Positions 59,745-64,000 of a stretch of 64,000 nt of DNA are shown one piece after another. The stretch lies in the NCBI RefSeq assembly GCF_024138125.1, contig NZ_CP099993.1, positions 1,240,001-1,304,000 on the forward strand, given 5' to 3'. The position numbers and the translations under genes are program-made. The notes beneath the pieces were generated by a model. It saw only the letters and a program-made list of their open reading frames with translations, made no database searches and was not told where the DNA came from. The first letter of the stretch is position 1, and every line of letters begins with the position of its first letter. The DNA comes from Halorussus salilacus (GTDB lineage: Archaea > Halobacteriota > Halobacteria > Halobacteriales > Haladaptataceae).

Positions 59745-61178
59745 TCAGTCCTCGGCGACGCCGTCGACCTCGACCGCCGGGTCCGACGGCCCCGCGTCGA
59801 CGACCGCCTCCTTCCAGGTACCGCGGGTGAACCACGCCGCGGCGGCGAGAGCGCCGACGACGTGGCCGAGCGCGACGCCGACCCAGATGCCGGTCGCGCC
59901 GAGCGAGGTCTCGAACGCGAGGAGGTAGACCACCGGCACCCGGATTATCCACAGCGTGACCATCGACAGCACCATCGCGGTCTTGGTGTTGCCCGCGCCG
60001 CGGTACGCACCGACCAGCACCTGGAAGACGCCGATGAACGCGAACTCGACCGTTCGGATGCGGAGGTACTCGCTGGCGTACCCGATGGTCGCGGCCGCGT
60101 CGGCGGTGTCGGTCGCCATGAACACCGAGACGATGGGTTCGGGAAACAGCGCGGCGAGCACCGCCAGCGCGAACATCACGCCCGCACCGGCCTTCGCCGC
60201 GAGCGTGACCGCCTGCTCGGCGCGCGCGGGGTTCCCGGCACCGAGGTTCTGGCCGACCATCGTGTTGGTCGCCTTGCCCAGACCGACCGCGGGGAGGAAC
60301 ACCAGCGAGATGAGGCGGTTGCCCAGCCCGTACGCCGCGATGACCGCGGGTTCGAACGTCACGATCATCACCGTGAGCATCACCATGGCAAGCGCGCCCG
60401 CCGACTGCTCCAGCGCGGCGGGCGTTCCGATGCGAACGATGTCCCGGACGTAACTCAGGTCGGGCGCGAGATGGCCGACGCTCACGTCGGGACCCATGTC
60501 GGTCCCGAACAGGATGGCGACGCCGAGGACGCCCCCGGCCGCGCGTGCGACGAGCGTCGCCCACGCCGCCCCCTCGATGCCCATCTCGGCGAACGGGCCG
60601 ACCCCGAAGATGAGGATGGGGTCGAGCACCACGTTGAGCGCGACGCTGAGCGCCATCACCCGCATCGGCGTCCGGGTGTCGCCGTACCCCCGGAGCAACG
60701 CGGAGAACGCGAGGAAGCCGAACATGAAGGGGAGCCCGAGGAAGAATATCTCCAGATACGACTGGGCGAGCGGGACGACCCGCTCGGCGGTCGCGGGGTC
60801 GCTGGGGAACACCGACAGCATCGGCCCGGCGCTGAAGCGTCCGACGACCGCGAGGACGACCCCGATGCAGACGACGAACCCGAGCGTCTGGCCCGCGACC
60901 TTCCCGGCCGACCCGTCGCTGTCGGCCCCCGTGTACTGCGCGACGAGCGTGCTTCCGGCGACGTTGAACCCACCGCCGAACGCGATGAGGAAGAAGATGA
61001 GCGGGAAGGCGAGACTGATAGCGCCGACCGCATCCGCGGAGTACCGGCCGAGCCAGAACGCGTCGGCGACGTTGTAGGCGACCTGCAACAACTGAGTGAC
61101 CACGATGGGCCACGCGAGATGGAAGAGCGGACGCGCCAGCCCACCCTCCGTGATACCTTCAGAGTTCCTCGATGCCAC
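59745..61178 (-). CDS. MATE family efflux transporter (second)
   Basis: 477-residue 12-helix MATE exporter of the NorM/DinF type. PLFHLAWPIVVTQLLQVAYNVADAFWLGR (about 17-45), FLGLPFMFGFLAFSALLRGYGDTRTPM (about 151-177) and the second-half YGLGNRLISLVFLPAVGLGKATNTMVGQNLGAG (about 279-311) show the repeated halves. Different lineage from the transporter at 47017. A charged N-terminus MASRNSEGITEGG precedes the first helix. Confidence 0.93.
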   Translation of the reverse strand: MASRNSEGITEGGLARPLFHLAWPIVVTQLLQVAYNVADAFWLGRYSADAVGAISLAFPLIFFLIAFGGGFNVAGSTLVAQYTGADSDGSAGKVAGQTLGFVVCIGVVLAVVGRFSAGPMLSVFPSDPATAERVVPLAQSYLEIFFLGLPFMFGFLAFSALLRGYGDTRTPMRVMALSVALNVVLDPILIFGVGPFAEMGIEGAAWATLVARAAGGVLGVAILFGTDMGPDVSVGHLAPDLSYVRDIVRIGTPAALEQSAGALAMVMLTVMIVTFEPAVIAAYGLGNRLISLVFLPAVGLGKATNTMVGQNLGAGNPARAEQAVTLAAKAGAGVMFALAVLAALFPEPIVSVFMATDTADAAATIGYASEYLRIRTVEFAFIGVFQVLVGAYRGAGNTKTAMVLSMVTLWIIRVPVVYLLAFETSLGATGIWVGVALGHVVGALAAAAWFTRGTWKEAVVDAGPSDPAVEVDGVAED

Positions 61179-61249
61179 TGTTCGATTGGAATACGGCTTG
61201 GGATTTTAATGCTTTGGGTTGAAATTGCGCCGACGGCGCCGAGAACAAT

Positions 61250-61825
61250 TCAGGGCGTCTCGTTGGTCTCTAGCGAGAACTCCGCGGTCGGATACGCGGT
61301 GCAGGTGAGGACGTACCCCTTCTCGACCTCGTCCTCGCCCAGCGTCTCGTTGTTGCTGTGCTGGACGTACTCGTGGGCGTCGCCGTCGGCCACCTTGCCG
61401 CCGCAGGAGAGACACTGGCCCTGCCGACACGCGTAGGGCAGGTCCCAGCCCTCTTCCTCTCCGGCTTCGAGTAGCGTCTCGTTGTTGGCGACCTCGATGG
61501 TCTCGCCCTCGTTGACGTACTCGATCTCGTAGTACTCGACCTCGTCATCCGAGATGGCGGCGGGGTCGAAGCCCTCGTCTTCGTCCTCGTCGCCTTCGAG
61601 TTCGCCCTCGGCGCCGCCGCCGACCGCGACCGCGCCGCCACCGCCGCCGATGGAGCGGTTCATCGGTTCGGGGAAGTCGGTCTCCGGCACGGTCGAAGCC
61701 CGGCGTTCGAGCACCTCTTGGGAGATGTCGTCGGGGGTTCGCCACTCGGTTCCCTTCGAGTAGTGAAGGGCCACGACGAGGAGCAGCATCGTCAGTCCGA
61801 GTCCCAGACCCAGTGCGTCTACCAT
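61250..61825 (-). CDS. Membrane-anchored [2Fe-2S] ferredoxin
   Basis: 191 residues. A membrane helix at the N-terminus (ALGLGLGLTMLLLVVALHYS) and a Gly/Asp-rich linker are followed by a plant-type ferredoxin domain. PYACRQGQCLSCGGK (about 137-151) gives C-x4-C-x2-C, with a fourth cysteine in GYVLTCTAYP (about 175). It would pass electrons at the membrane surface. The ATG at 61825 is leaderless: TGTTAAACCA (about 61850-61858) is ~28 nt upstream. Confidence 0.93.
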   Translation of the reverse strand: MVDALGLGLGLTMLLLVVALHYSKGTEWRTPDDISQEVLERRASTVPETDFPEPMNRSIGGGGGAVAVGGGAEGELEGDEDEDEGFDPAAISDDEVEYYEIEYVNEGETIEVANNETLLEAGEEEGWDLPYACRQGQCLSCGGKVADGDAHEYVQHSNNETLGEDEVEKGYVLTCTAYPTAEFSLETNETP

Positions 61826-61929
61826 GCGCGGGGCTACGGAATACTGGTTTAACAGCATTGTGATTGCTCGCGGGCACTCGGGTCGGCGTCGACCACACGC
61901 TTTTGGCCTCAGCCTCCGAGACACCCACC

Positions 61930-62541
61930 ATGACAACCGAAATCGCGGTCATCGTCTACGACGGCTTCGACGAACTGGACGCGGTCGGTCCCTACGAAGT
62001 GCTCTCGGCCGCGGCCGAGAGCGGCTGTGACCTCGACGTGAGCCTGCGAACGCTCGACCCGGCCGAGCAGGTGACCGCGGCCCACGGCCTGCGAATCGCG
62101 GTCGACGGGACGCTCGACGAGGCCGACCCCGACGTCGTCGTGGTCCCGGGCGGCGGTTGGAACGACCGCGCGGACGCGAGCGCGTGGGCCGAGGCCAAAA
62201 AGGGCGACCTCCCGGACGCTCTGGCCGACCTCCACGAGCGCGGGGTCGAACTCGCGGCCGTCTGCACCGGCGGGATGCTCCTCGCAAGGGCCGGAGTGCT
62301 GGAGGGCCGCCCCGCGGTCACCCACGCCAGCGCGGTCGGGGACCTCCGGGAGACCGACGCCGAGGTCGTGGACGCGCGGGTCGTCGACGACGGCGACGTG
62401 CTGACCGCGGGCGGAGTGACCTCGGGACTCGACCTCGCGCTCCGCCTGGTCGAGCGGCTCTGCGGGGCCGACACCGCCGAGGAGATGGCGACCAGAATCG
62501 AGTACGAGCGACGCGGAGCGCTCCACCGGACCGGAGGATAA
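61930..62541 (+). CDS. DJ-1/PfpI family protein
   Basis: 203-residue glutamine-amidotransferase-like fold. VVVVPGGGWNDR (about 68-79), LAAVCTGGMLLARAG (about 108-122; the nucleophile-elbow cysteine) and THASAVGDLRET (about 128-139) fit the ThiJ/PfpI type. The ATG at 61930 is the start used by homologues. Small members act as glyoxalases, proteases or chaperones; function here is open. Upstream of a DoxX-like gene. Confidence 0.9.
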   Translation: MTTEIAVIVYDGFDELDAVGPYEVLSAAAESGCDLDVSLRTLDPAEQVTAAHGLRIAVDGTLDEADPDVVVVPGGGWNDRADASAWAEAKKGDLPDALADLHERGVELAAVCTGGMLLARAGVLEGRPAVTHASAVGDLRETDAEVVDARVVDDGDVLTAGGVTSGLDLALRLVERLCGADTAEEMATRIEYERRGALHRTGG

Positions 62542-62659
62542 GTTATGGATACGTATGATACATCGTATCTCGGTTATTTATATTCGTGATACTTACTATC
62601 TCAGTAGTTTAATATACTCGCGAAACCTCTATAGAAGTAGGAGTACTTCTCCGTCAATC
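62542..62659. promoter_or_regulatory. AT-rich regulatory region before the DoxX-like gene
   Basis: Markedly AT-rich for this genome. GATACG and CGTATC flank TATGATACAT (about 62549-62570), a palindrome-like site. AGAAGTA/TACTTCT (about 62633-62650) is a second, with its 3' end 10 nt before the ATG at 62660. TTTAATATACTCG near 62608-62620 is a TATA candidate. Confidence 0.5.
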
Positions 62660-63235
62660 ATGACTACCAGCACGATTAACCCAGAAACTACCAATACGTT
62701 CACGAGCACCATCCGGGGCTACACCGTCCGAGGGAAGGCCCACAGCCTCAGCGCGTGGTTCGTCCTCTCGCTCCGGCTCATGATGGGCTGGGCGTTCGCC
62801 TACTCCGGATTCACGAAGATCGTCGCGTCCGAACCGTTCAGCGCCGGTGGGTATCTCACCCACAGCGCCGCCGCGAACGGCAACCCCCTCGCGGGGCTGT
62901 TCGCGTGGATGGGCTCGACGCCGTGGTTCGTGGAGTTCGCGAACGTCGCGGTCCCGTGGGGCGAGCTGTTCATCGGCCTCGGACTGCTCGTCGGCGCGAT
63001 GGTCCGGCTCGCCGCGTTCTTCGGCGCGCTCATGATGCTCATGTTCTACTTCGGCAACTGGGACATGGCCCACGGATTCATCAACGGCGACTTCGCCTAC
63101 ATGCTGGTGTTCCTCGCGGTCGCGGCGTTCGGCGCGGGCCGAATCCTCGGCCTCGACGCCTACATCGAGCGCTACGAGGTCGACGGCGAACCGCTGATCG
63201 AGCGCTACCCCGTCCTCGACTACGTCCTCGGATAG
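62660..63235 (+). CDS. DoxX/DoxD-like membrane protein
   Basis: 191-residue four-helix protein. LSLRLMMGWAFAYSGFTKIV (about 35-54), ELFIGLGLLVGAMVRLAAFFGALMMLMFYF (about 101-130) and a last helix MLVFLAVAAFGAGRILGLD (about 147-165) match the DoxX family, whose relatives carry quinone-linked electron transfer or thiosulfate:quinone activity. ATG at 62660. The AT-rich leader suggests regulated expression. Confidence 0.9.
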   Translation: MTTSTINPETTNTFTSTIRGYTVRGKAHSLSAWFVLSLRLMMGWAFAYSGFTKIVASEPFSAGGYLTHSAAANGNPLAGLFAWMGSTPWFVEFANVAVPWGELFIGLGLLVGAMVRLAAFFGALMMLMFYFGNWDMAHGFINGDFAYMLVFLAVAAFGAGRILGLDAYIERYEVDGEPLIERYPVLDYVLG

Positions 63236-63289
63236 GGACTTCGCTCGGACTCCCGAACTCCTGTTCTATCGCTTTCCTGTTCCATCGGT

Positions 63290-64000
63290 CTATTCCTCGC
63301 GCCGCGCGACCTCGTGGCGACCGAACCCGTACCGAAGCCGGTTCGCGAGCCGCCGCGAGAACCGACCCCCCTCGGGCGCTCGCGACCCGAACCGCTCGGC
63401 GAGCGCCTGGTAGATGAGCGGGAGCGGCACCTCCTGTTCGAGGGCCTCCTGCACGGTCCACGTCCCGGTCGAGCCGCCCGCCACGTAGTCGTCCACGTCG
63501 CCGAGGTCGGTGCCCTCCTCGCGGAACGCCTCCTCGCAGAGTTCCAACAGCCACGACCGGATGACAGCGCCGTTGTTCCACGTCCGGGCGACCGCTTCGA
63601 GGTCGAGGTCGTATCGGCCCTCCGCGAGCAGTTCGAACCCCTCGCCGTAGGCCTGCATCAGCGCGTACTCGACGCCGTTGTGGACCATCTTGACGTAGTG
63701 ACCCGACCCGGCCGGACCCATCCGGTCGTGGCCTGCGGGTCCGGTGGCGACCGCGTCGAACACCGGCCGCATCTCGTCGTAGGCCCACTCCGGGCCGCCG
63801 ACCATCAGCGAGAAACCGAGTTCCGCGCCCGCGGGACCCCCGGAGGTCCCGCAGTCGAGGTAGGCGGCGCCCGTGGCGTCGGCCCGCCGGACCGAGTCCT
63901 CGAAGTGGGAGTTGCCGCCATCGACGACGATGTCCTCCTCGGAGAGGTGCGGTTCGAGGTCGTCGAGCGCCGCGTCCACCGGCGCTCCGGCGGGGACCAT
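63290..64000 (-). CDS. gnd: 6-phosphogluconate dehydrogenase (5' end beyond window)
   Basis: 236 residues of the catalytic part. DIVVDGGNSHFEDSVRR (about 23-39), YLDCGTSGGPAGAELGFSLMVGG (about 47-69), GSGHYVKMVHNGVEYALMQAYGEGFELL (about 97-124; Lys/Asn active-site region) and a helical C-terminus are clear. The NADP-binding N-terminal domain of about 65 residues lies past base 64000. It oxidises 6-phosphogluconate to ribulose-5-phosphate. Confidence 0.93.
   Translation of the reverse strand: MVPAGAPVDAALDDLEPHLSEEDIVVDGGNSHFEDSVRRADATGAAYLDCGTSGGPAGAELGFSLMVGGPEWAYDEMRPVFDAVATGPAGHDRMGPAGSGHYVKMVHNGVEYALMQAYGEGFELLAEGRYDLDLEAVARTWNNGAVIRSWLLELCEEAFREEGTDLGDVDDYVAGGSTGTWTVQEALEQEVPLPLIYQALAERFGSRAPEGGRFSRRLANRLRYGFGRHEVARREE

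Overview
The window comes from a haloarchaeon (class Halobacteria). The evidence is high GC, strongly acidic proteins, archaeal-type RNA polymerase with split B (B'/B'') and A (A'/A'') subunits, EF-1alpha/EF-2, L10e, a type II (archaeal) glyceraldehyde-3-phosphate dehydrogenase, Tat-type lipobox signals, and TATA boxes about 25 nt ahead of start codons (leaderless transcription). The exact genus cannot be fixed from the sequence alone.

Layout. 1-429: 5' part of a rhomboid gene running off the left edge. 490-832: tandem 54-bp repeats. 833-22080 (mostly minus strand): the RNA polymerase/translation supercluster, rpoH-rpoB''-rpoB'-rpoA'-rpoA''-nusA-rpsL-rpsG-fusA-(ACT protein)-hom-tuf-rpsJ. It is interrupted by a repeat-rich 730-bp gap (13137-13872) and, between rpsG and fusA, by accessory genes (cupin, iron-box-controlled PQQ-type sugar dehydrogenase, solute-binding lipoprotein, PAP2 membrane protein, DUF5781). 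22081-23255: two identical tRNA-Asp genes flanking a PD-(D/E)XK nuclease. 23341-36737: membrane and housekeeping genes: HPP protein, a CrcB pair, a HerA-like ATPase, two isoaspartyl methyltransferases, another methyltransferase, a zinc-ribbon protein, a membrane glycosyltransferase, an arylsulfotransferase-like protein, a YdjM-like protein paired with a second solute-binding lipoprotein, a CHY zinc finger and an M29-like aminopeptidase. 36738-49364: a palindromic intergenic element, hydantoinase/oxoprolinase hyuAB, gap, DUF2061, Hsp20, an ATP-grasp ligase, rpl10e, a rhomboid, an aldo/keto reductase, a cold-shock protein, a MATE transporter, a 37-residue secreted peptide and a small membrane zinc protein.

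49427-59429 is an integrated element of about 10 kb in the 3' end of tRNA-Phe, visibly lower in GC. It carries a tyrosine integrase at the left end, a small membrane protein, a two-gene unit of unknown function, a leftward operon headed by a ribbon-helix-helix-like small protein and a helicase, a rightward run including a terminase-small-subunit-like HGG protein, and a pentapeptide-repeat/ion-channel protein. An intact tRNA-Phe stands at the right end and a 24-bp remnant of its 3' end at the left. Beyond it lie a small zinc-ribbon gene, a second MATE transporter, a membrane-anchored [2Fe-2S] ferredoxin, a DJ-1/PfpI protein, a DoxX-like protein and a 6-phosphogluconate dehydrogenase gene cut by the right edge.

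Perfect short-loop inverted repeats (15-19 bp stems) follow many genes and probably act as terminators. Two of them sit instead between divergent genes. The most unusual items are the tRNA-Asp/nuclease cassette, the uncharacterised gene pair and channel protein inside the tRNA-Phe island, the 37-residue Cys-x5-Cys secreted peptide, the two solute-binding proteins without transporter genes, and the dispersed palindromic element found in two intergenic gaps.
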